Shown here: in pieces, positions 18,310-25,396 of the stretch
Layout of the letters: each line of letters starts with the position of its first letter
How positions within the stretch are numbered: the stretch's first letter is position 1
Assembly (NCBI GenBank): GCA_027489455.1
Contig: JAIXZR010000001.1
Coordinates: forward strand, 1-59,038
Direction: 5' to 3'
Length of the DNA: 59,038 nucleotides
Source of the DNA: Rubrivivax sp.
GTDB lineage: Bacteria; Pseudomonadota; Gammaproteobacteria; Burkholderiales; Burkholderiaceae_C
Translations under genes and position numbers: made by a program
Notes under the pieces: generated by a model
Told to the model about the DNA's origin: nothing
What the model saw: only the letters and a program-made list of their open reading frames with translations
Databases searched by the model: none

Positions 18310-18642
18310 TCAGGTGCGGTCGGCCTGGTCCAGCAGCTGGCGCACCAGCTTGTTGGCGGCCTTGCCGCCGTTCATGGCCTGGTTGGTGTGCACGATGGTC
18401 TGCACCGCGTCCAGCGCCGCACGCCGGCGCGCCAGGCGCAGGTAGGCGGTGAACTGGCACCAGGTGTAGCCCATGATGTCGCTGTGGCGGTGGCCGGCAG
18501 CCGTCAGCTCGTCGAAGCATTCGGCCCACGCTTCGTGCTGGGCCTGCTCTTCGTCGGCTGCGATTCGGGCTGTGCCGGCGCCTTGATGGCCATCAGCTTG
18601 CCCACCGCGGCGCGCAGCGTCGGGCGGGCGCGGGCGAAAAAA
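18310..18642 (-). CDS. tail assembly chaperone extension (gpT-like part of a gpG-GT frameshift pair)
   Basis: A frame with a conserved ending, EAWAECFDELTAAGH, IMGYTWCQFTAYLRLARRR and NKLVRQLLDQAD, overlaps the gpG-like gene in the -1 frame and has no start of its own with a ribosome-binding site. In long-tailed phages this part is made by -1 ribosomal frameshifting as a GT fusion that recruits the tail tube protein to the tape measure. I place the probable shift at T TTT TTC (18636-18642), but a later shift site before 18504 cannot be excluded. Confidence 0.65.
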   Translation of the reverse strand, partial: FFRPRPPDAARRGGQADGHQGAGTARIAADEEQAQHEAWAECFDELTAAGHRHSDIMGYTWCQFTAYLRLARRRAALDAVQTIVHTNQAMNGGKAANKLVRQLLDQADRT

Positions 18643-19001
18643 TCGGCGTTCACGTGCACGGCCGTGGCAAACACCATCGCCGCTTCGTCGAAGTTCAGCG
18701 CCCGCAGCTGCTCCATCGTCAGCCCGGTGGCCACCTGGCACACCTGCAGCAGCAGGTCCAGGTCTTCGCTCACCAGTTCCGTCAGCTGCACCACGTCGGC
18801 CACGCTGGGCGCGCCGGCTTCCAGCCGCGCCAGCAGGTCGCCAGGCAGTGCCACCAGGCGGCCCAGCAGCGGCGTCAGCAGCGCCAGCATGGCGGCCAGC
18901 TGGCCCACGGTGGCGGCCGTCACCACCAGGTCCTGCCCGCGCAGCGGGAAGGTGATGCTCAGCGGCTGGATGAAGCTGGGCGTCTCGCGCAGCGGTGCCA
19001 T
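18504..19001 (-). CDS. tail assembly chaperone, gpG-like
   Basis: A 165-residue protein starting MAPLRETPSFIQPLSITFPL at ATG 19001, just after the tail tube gene (stop and start overlap by one codon region). It is mostly helical (TVGQLAAMLALLTPLLGRL, VVQLTELVSEDLDLLLQV). Position and size fit gpG of the tail chaperone pair. Zero-frame translation ends in a charged tail (QPTKSRPSTKRGP), while a -1 shift yields the longer GT product. Confidence 0.75.
   Translation of the reverse strand: MAPLRETPSFIQPLSITFPLRGQDLVVTAATVGQLAAMLALLTPLLGRLVALPGDLLARLEAGAPSVADVVQLTELVSEDLDLLLQVCQVATGLTMEQLRALNFDEAAMVFATAVHVNADFFARARPTLRAAVGKLMAIKAPAQPESQPTKSRPSTKRGPNASTS
18636..18642 (-). promoter_or_regulatory. 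candidate -1 frameshift heptamer T TTT TTC
   Basis: In the chaperone frame the codons read GAT TTT TTC GCC, so TTTTTTC is in the X XXY YYZ phase required for tandem -1 slippage. The -1 frame is open from here to 18310 and encodes the gpT-like segment. Confidence 0.6.
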
Positions 19002-19002
19002 G

Positions 19003-19779
19003 TCAGCCCGCCTTGATGAAGTCGTAGTACTGGCCGCCCGCGCTACTGGGCGTGCGCGCAGGGTCTTGCAGCAGCGCGCCGCGCAGCGTGAAGGTGCCGT
19101 ACTCCTCGCTGATCCAGTCCTGGTCGCCATCTGCGGCGAAGCGGAACTTGAAGCCCTCGAAGATGCCGCGCTCGCCGTCGTGGGCGTTGGTGCCGTTCAG
19201 CTGCACCAGGTATTCCTGGTCCGTCACCTTCAGGCCGCCCAGCACCTTCACCGCGCCCGGCGTGTAGTTCACCTTGAACGGCTGCACATAGGGGCCGCCG
19301 GAGGCGATGTCCAGCAGCTTCAGCGTGCCGCCCATCAGGTCCAGGTCGTACTGCGCGGGCGGCAAGGTCTTGGGTGAACCGGCGGTGCTGTCGGTCACCG
19401 TCACGGCGCTCACGTTCTTGGCCGGCAGACGGATCATGTGGCCCACCACCAGGTCGGCCGGCGCCACCCAGCCCGTCACCGCCGTGCTGGCCGCAATCTC
19501 GGTCCAGGCGCCACCGGTCAGCAGAGCCAGCACCGGGTCGCTCACGGTGCGCAGCTGGATCTCGACGTTCGCCCCCTTGCGCTGCGCCATGCGGAAGGCG
19601 ACGCCGCGGCTGGTGTCGCGGCTGGTGTTCATTTCGACGAAGGGCACCTGCTGAGTGACCTTGAACACGGGCGCTTCGCCCAGGTCGATGCCGCCGCCCA
19701 CGTTGGTGCCCGTCAGCCGCGGGAACAGGCCCACGATGCCGACGCCGGAAAACGGCTTGAAGGTGAAGTCTTGTGCCAT
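19003..19779 (-). CDS. major tail tube protein (siphovirus type)
   Basis: A 258-residue protein, beta-rich, starting MAQDFTFKPFSGVGIVGLFP. Segments such as VPFVEMNTSRDTSRGVAFRM, AQYDLDLMGGTLKLLD and GERGIFEGFKFRFAADGD fit phage tail tube subunits. It lies directly before the chaperone pair and tape measure. With lambda-like tip genes downstream and no sheath gene, it indicates a long flexible, non-contractile tail. Confidence 0.78.
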   Translation of the reverse strand: MAQDFTFKPFSGVGIVGLFPRLTGTNVGGGIDLGEAPVFKVTQQVPFVEMNTSRDTSRGVAFRMAQRKGANVEIQLRTVSDPVLALLTGGAWTEIAASTAVTGWVAPADLVVGHMIRLPAKNVSAVTVTDSTAGSPKTLPPAQYDLDLMGGTLKLLDIASGGPYVQPFKVNYTPGAVKVLGGLKVTDQEYLVQLNGTNAHDGERGIFEGFKFRFAADGDQDWISEEYGTFTLRGALLQDPARTPSSAGGQYYDFIKAG

Positions 19780-19813
19780 GTCGGCTCCTGTTGGTCAGCG
19801 GGGGTTCAGGGGT

Positions 19814-20245
19814 TCAGAGGTTCAGCGACAGCTCGAACCCCAGGGGGTACAGCGCCTTCTGCGGGCGGATGTCGGGCCGCATGTCGGCCTGGGCGCGTTC
19901 GAAGCTGCGCACGGCACCTTCGGGCTTCCAGCCGGCCAACGCGCGGTGCAGGCGGCTCAGCATCGGGCCGGCGCGCACCTGGCGCGCGTCAGGCAGCAGG
20001 CCCACGTTGTTCAGCGCCAGGATCACCAGCCAGCGCTGGCTTACCTGCTGGTGCGTGGCCACGCCGGCGCCGAAGCGTTCGCCGGCCCACATCACCATCA
20101 CCACGCACTCGCGGCGGTCAGCGGCCAGCAGCTGTTCCACCGTCTCGCACACCTCGACGGGCGTATCCGGCACCTGCTCTTCCAGGCGGGCCTTGATGAG
20201 GGGAGCGGCGAACAGGTAGTCCGCATGCAGTGCAGGCAGCCCCAT
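19814..20245 (-). CDS. Mu gp37-like / tail terminator-type protein
   Basis: A 143-residue protein. It is alpha/beta, with LIKARLEEQVPDTPVEVCET, CVVMVMWAGERFG and RWLVILALNNVG, and a C-terminal LYPLGFELSLNL. This fits the small gp37/tail-terminator family found between gp36 and the tail tube gene in Mu-like siphophages. It probably caps the growing tail tube and joins it to the head. The ATG follows the gp36-like stop by one base. Confidence 0.68.
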   Translation of the reverse strand: MGLPALHADYLFAAPLIKARLEEQVPDTPVEVCETVEQLLAADRRECVVMVMWAGERFGAGVATHQQVSQRWLVILALNNVGLLPDARQVRAGPMLSRLHRALAGWKPEGAVRSFERAQADMRPDIRPQKALYPLGFELSLNL

Positions 20246-20246
20246 G

Positions 20247-20663
20247 TCACCAGTCCCCGCGGCCCATCACCTTGCTGCCTGGGTTCGACAGCACGGCACC
20301 CACACCTGCCACCGGCGGCACAGCGCTGGGCGCCACCAGGCTGACGTCGCCACGGGCCACGTCGGCCAGGTACTTGCGGGCGGCCTTGGCCTCTTCGCGG
20401 TCCACCTCGGTGGCCACGCTGCCCAGCAGGCGGCTGTGCGCCAGCGTGCAGCAGTGCACGCGCAGCACGGCGGGCGCCGGTTCCAGCGGCAGCGTGTAGC
20501 GGCCCACCAGGTAGCCGTCGATCTCGGCACTGGCGTCTTCCAACGCGCGTTCTGCCACCGCCTCGTCGACCAGCCCCACCGGCGGGCGCGCCAGATCGGT
20601 CAGCTGCACCAGGCGCGGTTCGCCCAGCACGGCTTGCAGGTCGGCGACGGTGGCGTAGGGCAT
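20247..20663 (-). CDS. Mu gp36-like protein (DUF1320), head-tail connector
   Basis: A 138-residue protein with the DUF1320 start MPYATVADLQAVLGE, then RALEDASAEIDGYLVGRY, LPLEPAPAVLRVHCCTLA and DREEAKAARKYLADV. Helical connector-like proteins of this family bridge portal and tail. A hairpin-rich leader separates it from the capsid block. Confidence 0.85.
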   Translation of the reverse strand: MPYATVADLQAVLGEPRLVQLTDLARPPVGLVDEAVAERALEDASAEIDGYLVGRYTLPLEPAPAVLRVHCCTLAHSRLLGSVATEVDREEAKAARKYLADVARGDVSLVAPSAVPPVAGVGAVLSNPGSKVMGRGDW

Positions 20664-20688
20664 GGTGGCGATCGCATCGCTTCGAAGA

Positions 20689-20740
20689 CCCCGGGGCAGC
20701 AGCTTGGCCGCCCCGGGGGACTTCAGGCCCTTTCGGGCCT
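20689..20740 (-). terminator. two strong hairpins between capsid and connector genes
   Basis: CCCCGGGGC (20689-20697) pairs with GCCCCGGGG (20710-20718), and AGGCCC (20725-20730) pairs with GGGCCT (20735-20740) around a TTTC loop. No U-run follows on the leftward strand, so this may be a partial terminator or an mRNA-stabilising structure that keeps capsid message levels above tail message levels. Confidence 0.5.
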
Positions 20741-20760
20741 TCTCGCGCGGCGGGGGTGTA

Positions 20761-20967
20761 TCAGGTGGGGGTATCGATCTCGTCGACGACGAACATCGTG
20801 GTCTCGGCCTTGATAGCCTCGGCCTGCTCAGCCGTCAGCTCGTTCAGCGGAATGATCTTGGTGCCGCTGAATTCGATGCCCGCGCGGCGGAAGCCGTCGC
20901 GACGGGTGATAACGCGCAGCGCCTTATTGGCGGGCCCTGCGGCCTTGGTCTTGGTGGCGGTGGCCAT
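20761..20967 (-). CDS. Mu gp35 / FluMu N-terminal-domain small head protein
   Basis: A 68-residue protein starting MATATKTKAAGPA at ATG 20967, with GGAGGA just upstream. The longer frame from 21015 is rejected because it overlaps the capsid stop. The core LRVITRRDGFRRAGIEFSGT then IIPLNELTAEQAEAIK matches the Mu-like prophage FluMu N-terminal domain (HI1506/gp35 group). It follows the major capsid gene as in other Mu-like phages. Its exact role is unknown. Confidence 0.78.
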   Translation of the reverse strand: MATATKTKAAGPANKALRVITRRDGFRRAGIEFSGTKIIPLNELTAEQAEAIKAETTMFVVDEIDTPT

Positions 20968-21011
20968 GATGTGCTGTTCCTCCAGGTAAAAGGCTGTTGC
21001 GCTCAGGCCGT

Positions 21012-21905
21012 TCACAGCAGCCAGGGCGAGTCGACCACCTGCAGGCGATTGCGCAGGGTGTTGCTGGCGCCGTTGGCCAGGCGTTCCTGGCTGAACAGGC
21101 TGCGCGCGGTTTCGGCCAGGGTGGGGCTGCAGACGAAGTGCGTGCCCATGATGCCCAGCGGGGTGCCGTCATCGTCCTTCTGGCTGGCCATCGCCGTCAG
21201 CGTGGCCTTCACGTTCGCTTCGTCCACCGGCTGCTTGCTGGCGAACGCCAGCTGCCAGTACGGACCGAAGCCGAAGCCGGCGCGACCGTCGACGCCATAG
21301 AGGTACTCCCTGTTGAAGAACACGCTCGGGTCTTCGCGGTTGAACTTTGTCACCAGCTCGAAGCTGCTGCGCGGCTGATAGATCATGGGCTTGATGGCCT
21401 GGCTGGCGTCGACGATGTACCAGGCCTCTCCGGAGCCGCCCATCGAGTTGCTGACGCTCACCTCGCGGCCTGGGCGGCCGACCGGGTGGTCTGTGTCGAA
21501 GAAGAACTGGCCGTCCGGGCCCACCGTGGTGAAGCCGGTCTTCAGCAGGCTGTACAGCTGCGCGCTGGGGAAGTTGGCCACGTTGCGGCCCATCTGCTCG
21601 AAGCGGGGACCGGCCAGACCGAACTGGTCGTCAGCGACCTCATTGCGCATCACCTTCTCGGTTTGCTCGAAGTCCTTGTTGCCCAGCCGGAACTCGCCCT
21701 TGGCAAGGTTCTGGATGACGCGCTCGCCCAGCCACTCGCGGATGTAGCCGATGTTGCGGAAGTACGGATAGATGTTCTCCCCGGTCGTGCTGGGGATCTC
21801 CATCGCCAGCACGTCCCAGGGGGCGGTCTTCTTGGCCAGGCCGACCATGAAGCGGGCGTTGACGGCCTGCGTGAGCATGGCCAGGGTGTTCGAGTTGATC
21901 AGCAT
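21012..21905 (-). CDS. major capsid protein, Mu gpT-like
   Basis: A 297-residue protein with the gpT signature: MLINSNTLAMLTQAVNARF, then MEIPSTTGENIYPYF, EWLGERVIQNLAKGEF, FEQTEKVMRNEVADDQ, and DGQFFFDTDHPVG. It forms the HK97-fold icosahedral shell. It lies downstream of the protease/scaffold and decoration genes, the usual Mu-like order. Confidence 0.92.
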   Translation of the reverse strand: MLINSNTLAMLTQAVNARFMVGLAKKTAPWDVLAMEIPSTTGENIYPYFRNIGYIREWLGERVIQNLAKGEFRLGNKDFEQTEKVMRNEVADDQFGLAGPRFEQMGRNVANFPSAQLYSLLKTGFTTVGPDGQFFFDTDHPVGRPGREVSVSNSMGGSGEAWYIVDASQAIKPMIYQPRSSFELVTKFNREDPSVFFNREYLYGVDGRAGFGFGPYWQLAFASKQPVDEANVKATLTAMASQKDDDGTPLGIMGTHFVCSPTLAETARSLFSQERLANGASNTLRNRLQVVDSPWLL

Positions 21906-21977
21906 CGTGGGCTCCAGTCGGGCGTTGTTCGGTGCGCGGTTCGGGTGTGCAGGTCGTTCGAGGTACAGGCGCCGGCG

Positions 21978-22397
21978 TCAGCCGATGCGCACCCAGACCC
22001 CTGCAGGCTCGACCATGTGCACCTTGCCGGCCACCAGGCGCGTGTTGGTGCCGCTGGTCTTGGCGACGGTCTGGTCATCGACCACAAAGCAGTCGGCGTC
22101 GATGTCGGCCACGGTGATCTGGTCGCCTGCGGCGCTGTTGGCGAAGGGGCCATACACGCCTTCGCGCTCGATGCGGGCCACGACGGCGCCGGCGGCGCCG
22201 CCCGTGTTGTCATAGGCCGTGGTTGCCACGCCAGCGAGCTTGGGTGTGGTGGCGAGCAGCGCGGCCGGCTGCACGGTGCCTGCGGCCAGCAGGCCGACGA
22301 AGGTGCCGCCCCAGATGCGCACGTTGGCGCTCATGCCGAAGCTGCGGGTACGACTGCCCGTCTGCTGGGTGTCGCGATCTTTGGTGGCTGCAACCAT
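21978..22397 (-). CDS. probable capsid decoration / cement protein
   Basis: A 139-residue beta-rich protein (NVRIWGGTFVGLLAAGTV, GPFANSAAGDQITVADID, VDDQTVAKTSGTNTRL, ending MVEPAGVWVRIG). Its position between scaffold/protease and major capsid genes is where many phages encode a trimeric head-decoration protein. Size and fold prediction agree, but no strict motif is visible. Confidence 0.55.
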   Translation of the reverse strand: MVAATKDRDTQQTGSRTRSFGMSANVRIWGGTFVGLLAAGTVQPAALLATTPKLAGVATTAYDNTGGAAGAVVARIEREGVYGPFANSAAGDQITVADIDADCFVVDDQTVAKTSGTNTRLVAGKVHMVEPAGVWVRIG

Positions 22398-22479
22398 GTG
22401 CGGTGCTCCTGTGCGGGTGGGGTGGTGCTTACACCCAGAAAGCCGCCCGAAGGCGGCTGGCTGCGGCGCTGATGGCTCG

Positions 22480-23049
22480 TCAGGGCGTGGCCGTCTTCCC
22501 CTTGGCGAACTGCTCGGGCGTCAGGCCGAAGCCGGCGATCAGCTTGACTGCGTCGCCCGCCAGCGCTGCGGTACCGTCGCCTGCCGGGCCCTTGCCGCCG
22601 GTCTGGCCAGCCAGGCCGGCCAGCGGCACGGCCGCGTCGATCAGCGCCTGCAGCTGGGCGCGGTTGCTCCGGCCGATGGCCAGCAGCTGCTCGCGCATGG
22701 CGGGCAGGAACTTGGGGGCATCGCCGGTCAGTGCGCCGTCGACCAGCGCGATGAGCGAAGCGTCGTTCTGCGCGGCCGTCAGCTGCGCCACCTGCGCCTG
22801 CAACGCCGTCACCAGGCCCACCAGGTTGGCGTCGCCGCCCTTCAGGGCCCGCACGGCGGTCAGCGCGGCGTTCTCGTCTGCTGTGGCCTGCAGCCCCAGC
22901 GCGGTGGCCAGCGCTGCGGGCACCGGCGGCTTGGCCTTCAGCGTGTCGCGCTCGGTCTTCAGGGTGGTCAGCGCCGCGGTGGCCTGTTCCAGGGTGGCGT
23001 TCTCCGCCAGGCCCAGGCCCGACAGCAGCGCAAGAAGGATGGGGTTCAT
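22480..23049 (-). CDS. nested scaffold protein (Mu gpZ-like), internal start in the protease gene
   Basis: Inside the protease frame, an ATG at 23049 (MNPILLALLSGLGLAENATL) is preceded by AGGAG with proper spacing. It would give a 189-residue helical protein identical to the protease C-terminus. Mu makes its scaffold in just this way, from an internal start in the protease gene. The strong internal ribosome-binding site is better than that of the full-length protein, fitting the need for more scaffold than protease. Confidence 0.75.
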   Translation of the reverse strand: MNPILLALLSGLGLAENATLEQATAALTTLKTERDTLKAKPPVPAALATALGLQATADENAALTAVRALKGGDANLVGLVTALQAQVAQLTAAQNDASLIALVDGALTGDAPKFLPAMREQLLAIGRSNRAQLQALIDAAVPLAGLAGQTGGKGPAGDGTAALAGDAVKLIAGFGLTPEQFAKGKTATP

Positions 23050-23547
23050 GGTGGGCTCCTGTTGGAACTGGGTTGAAAGTGCGCTGATGACGGGCTGCAT
23101 GCCCAGCAGCGCCGGAAAGTTCGTTAGCGCCGCCAGGGCCACGCCCTGCACGGTGCCGTCTTCGCTGTACGTGATGACGGGGCTGATGTAGGCGTATTCG
23201 CCCGCGTCGATGGACGCCTTGGCGGCAGCCGTCCACTGCACCGGGGCGAACAGGCCCTGGCCGTTCAGCCACTCCGCGCCCTTGATCCACCCAGCGGCGG
23301 GGGCCTTCTGGCCGTTGGTCAGTGCGTGCAGCGTCTGGTGGTCGTAGTCGATGACGACCGGCGTCTGCGCCGCCACGGCCGCCAGAGCGGCGGCCACCAC
23401 AGCACCTTGCGCGTCGGTCAGCTTCCACTTCTTCCCCGGGCCGGGGCGACCGTCGCGCGCCGCAAACTCGCCCGCTGGCAGCAGCTGCACGCGCCCGGCG
23501 GAGTCCACCGGAAGCGATGCAGCGAGAACGGCCTGGAAGAAGCGCAT
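22480..23547 (-). CDS. head maturation protease with C-terminal scaffold, Mu gpI-like
   Basis: A 355-residue protein. The N-terminal domain (residues 1-160) carries the Mu protease pattern: VQLLPAGEFAARDGRPG, TPVVIDYDHQT, AAGWIKGAEW, GEYAYISPVITYSEDG. The C-terminal half is helical scaffold (ATAALTTLKTERDTLKAK, ending LTPEQFAKG). In Mu this protein cleaves the scaffold during capsid maturation. The ATG at 23547 lies only 6 bp after a conserved late-promoter element (23553-23599) and has no good Shine-Dalgarno site. Confidence 0.85.
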   Translation of the reverse strand: MRFFQAVLAASLPVDSAGRVQLLPAGEFAARDGRPGPGKKWKLTDAQGAVVAAALAAVAAQTPVVIDYDHQTLHALTNGQKAPAAGWIKGAEWLNGQGLFAPVQWTAAAKASIDAGEYAYISPVITYSEDGTVQGVALAALTNFPALLGMQPVISALSTQFQQEPTMNPILLALLSGLGLAENATLEQATAALTTLKTERDTLKAKPPVPAALATALGLQATADENAALTAVRALKGGDANLVGLVTALQAQVAQLTAAQNDASLIALVDGALTGDAPKFLPAMREQLLAIGRSNRAQLQALIDAAVPLAGLAGQTGGKGPAGDGTAALAGDAVKLIAGFGLTPEQFAKGKTATP

Positions 23548-23552
23548 GCCGC

Positions 23553-23599
23553 CACTGTCGGGCCGCGCGCGCGCGAACAGAATGCAAAGCGCTTTGCGC
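23553..23599 (-). promoter_or_regulatory. late promoter element S3 (protease/capsid/tail operon)
   Basis: The dyad GCAAAGCGCTTTGC (23584-23597) lies 47 bp, end to end, from a CACTGT box (23553-23558), with a CGCGCGCGCG run between. The same arrangement at identical spacing occurs at 32030-32076 and 42971-43017. In the leftward sense the dyad is upstream, and the ATG follows the box by 5 bp. Probable Mor/C-type activator site plus start region. Confidence 0.68.
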
Positions 23600-23611
23600 C
23601 AGCGCTGGCGC
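23596..23611. repeat. 16-bp palindrome GCGCCAGCGCTGGCGC, copy 1
   Basis: A perfect palindrome just upstream of late promoter S3, between the gpG-like stop and the protease gene. An identical copy lies at 45021-45036. Here it may end transcription from the portal operon or extend the activator site. Confidence 0.5.
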
Positions 23612-23627
23612 CTTTGCGGAAGGTGCG

Positions 23628-24149
23628 TCAGCCGTTGAAGGCTTCGCCGAGGAACCCGTTCACGATGGCCAGCACTTCCGCTTCGTCAGACAAGCCCAGT
23701 TGGCCTGTCAGCGGGTTGGCGGTCAAGAAGCCGCGGCGCACCATCTTCTTGGTACCGAACTCGTGCAGCAGGCCGATCTGCCACTTGCCGCTTTGCGTCG
23801 CGCGGCTGGTGCCGATGTCGACGAAGTCTGGCCCGGCGTTGTACGTCAGGCTGGCGCGCAGCCTGCGGGTCCGCTCCATCAGCGTGCCAGGAATGCCACC
23901 CTTGAATTCCGGGTTGCGTTCGATGAACCAGTCGCTTTCGTAGATCTCTTTCGTGGCCGGCGTGATGGGCGCCCAGGCCACACCTTTGGGGTCGCGCTTG
24001 CTGTCGAAGCGCGCGGCCGCGGCCGCTTCCAGCACCGCACCGATCTGCTGCATCAGCGGCGTGGCGTCGCTCAGCGCTTCAATGCTGCGGTCGATGGCGG
24101 CCAGCAGTTCGCCCGCTTCCAGCTCGATCAGGGTGGTGGGCTTGCTCAT
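23628..24149 (-). CDS. virion morphogenesis protein, Mu gpG-like
   Basis: A 173-residue protein starting MSKPTTLIELEAGELLAAID at ATG 24149, overlapping the gpF-like stop by 4 bp. The larger frame upstream is antisense-like noise inside gpF. It contains RFDSKRDPKGVAWAPITPAT, GTLMERTRRLRASLTYN, QIGLLHEFGTKKMVRRGFLT and ends GFLGEAFNG. This is the gpG family of tail completion or head-tail joining proteins in Mu-like phages. Confidence 0.85.
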   Translation of the reverse strand: MSKPTTLIELEAGELLAAIDRSIEALSDATPLMQQIGAVLEAAAAARFDSKRDPKGVAWAPITPATKEIYESDWFIERNPEFKGGIPGTLMERTRRLRASLTYNAGPDFVDIGTSRATQSGKWQIGLLHEFGTKKMVRRGFLTANPLTGQLGLSDEAEVLAIVNGFLGEAFNG

Positions 24150-25396
24150 AGCAGCGGCTGCAGCTCGGGGTAGCGGGCCAGCGCCTCGGGCACGCTCAAT
24201 GTGGCCAGGCTCTGGGTCTGCCACGCCAGCAGGTCGCGCTGCAGCTCCAGCGTCAGCACGCGGCGGTTCTCGCCATCGCCGCGCAGCCACCACCACAGCA
24301 CTCGGCCGCTTGCCAGCGTCAGTCGCTGGCCGCGGTCGATGATGGCCTGGGCCAGCGCCCAAGAAGCTGCCTGTGTGGGCAGCTGCAGCGGGAAGTCCCC
24401 ATCGCGCGCCAGAGCGGCAGCCTGGGCCCGCAGCGCCTTCGCGGCCACAGCCACCACAGGCGGCTCTGCTTGTGCGGCGGGCACCACCGCCACGGGCAGC
24501 GCAGCCTCTGCAGCAGGCGGGGCCTGCAGGAAGTCGGCGAAGGTCTTCTCGCGCCGCATGCGGGCCACCACGGCCCGGGCCGCGGGCAGGGCGTCGCTGA
24601 CACCAGGTGCAGTGGGCGCGATGCTGGCGATGCCACGCGCCAGGCGGTCCACCGCTACGGGCACGTGGGCTTTGCCCGGGTTGTAGGCAAAGCCGGGGTC
24701 GATGCCGCGCGGCACGCGCGTCACCTGCCCGGTAGACCGGTTCACGAACTCCACCCACTGGGTGGGCGGTGGTTCGAACTTCAGCTTGAAGCCGGCGGCC
24801 TTGAGCGCATCAACCCCGGCCTGGTTGGTGAAGTAGAAGTGGCAGCGGCAGCGCCAGCCGTTGGGTGGCAGGTGTTCATCCCAGAACGGATGTTCGCGCG
24901 GCAGCACCAGGAAGTCCCAGGGCCGATGCGATGCGCGCACCCGTTCGTCCCCCATCGTGCGGTACACGATGAAGGGCAGGTTGCTGCGCATGCCCCGCTG
25001 CCAGCGACCGGCGGCGTGGCTCTGGCGCATGTTGACGTCGAAGATCAGCCGCAGCCGGTTCTCGTTAAACCGCGTCTTGCGCAGCTCGCCGGTCTCGGGG
25101 TCGGTGATCTCGATATCGCCCCAGAAGCCCTTGGCCACCAGCTTTGCGCGCAGCTGCTTCACGAAGTCTTGCGTGGCCACGCCGGTGGGCAGCGCGTCGC
25201 GGATCTCGCTGCGGATGATCTCCAGTACGTCCAGCCGCATGACGCCGGCCACCGCGAAAGCGCGGGCGTGCTCTTCCTGCCAGATGTCTTGCCACCGGAA
25301 GGTGGGGCGCAGCAGCTTGCGCGCAGCGAAGGCCGCGATCGCGTCTTCCGGGGCCACCGCCCCCAGGGCCAGCGATGCCGGCGGCTTTACCGGCAT
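24146..25396 (-). CDS. minor head protein, Mu gpF / SPP1 gp7-like
   Basis: A 416-residue protein. The SPP1 gp7 homology region is clear: MRQSHAAGRWQRGMRSNLPF, YRTMGDERVRASHRPWDFLV and PPNGWRCRCHFYF, ending a Cys/Arg cluster usual for this family. The C-terminal third is Ala-rich and less conserved. Such proteins enter the capsid with the portal and help packaging or ejection. Its ATG overlaps the portal stop (TGATG). Confidence 0.88.
   Translation of the reverse strand: MPVKPPASLALGAVAPEDAIAAFAARKLLRPTFRWQDIWQEEHARAFAVAGVMRLDVLEIIRSEIRDALPTGVATQDFVKQLRAKLVAKGFWGDIEITDPETGELRKTRFNENRLRLIFDVNMRQSHAAGRWQRGMRSNLPFIVYRTMGDERVRASHRPWDFLVLPREHPFWDEHLPPNGWRCRCHFYFTNQAGVDALKAAGFKLKFEPPPTQWVEFVNRSTGQVTRVPRGIDPGFAYNPGKAHVPVAVDRLARGIASIAPTAPGVSDALPAARAVVARMRREKTFADFLQAPPAAEAALPVAVVPAAQAEPPVVAVAAKALRAQAAALARDGDFPLQLPTQAASWALAQAIIDRGQRLTLASGRVLWWWLRGDGENRRVLTLELQRDLLAWQTQSLATLSVPEALARYPELQPLL

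Noticed and set aside
20997-22472. 491-residue rightward frame opposite capsid and decoration genes
   Set aside because: Antisense shadow of a well-recognised gpT capsid gene.
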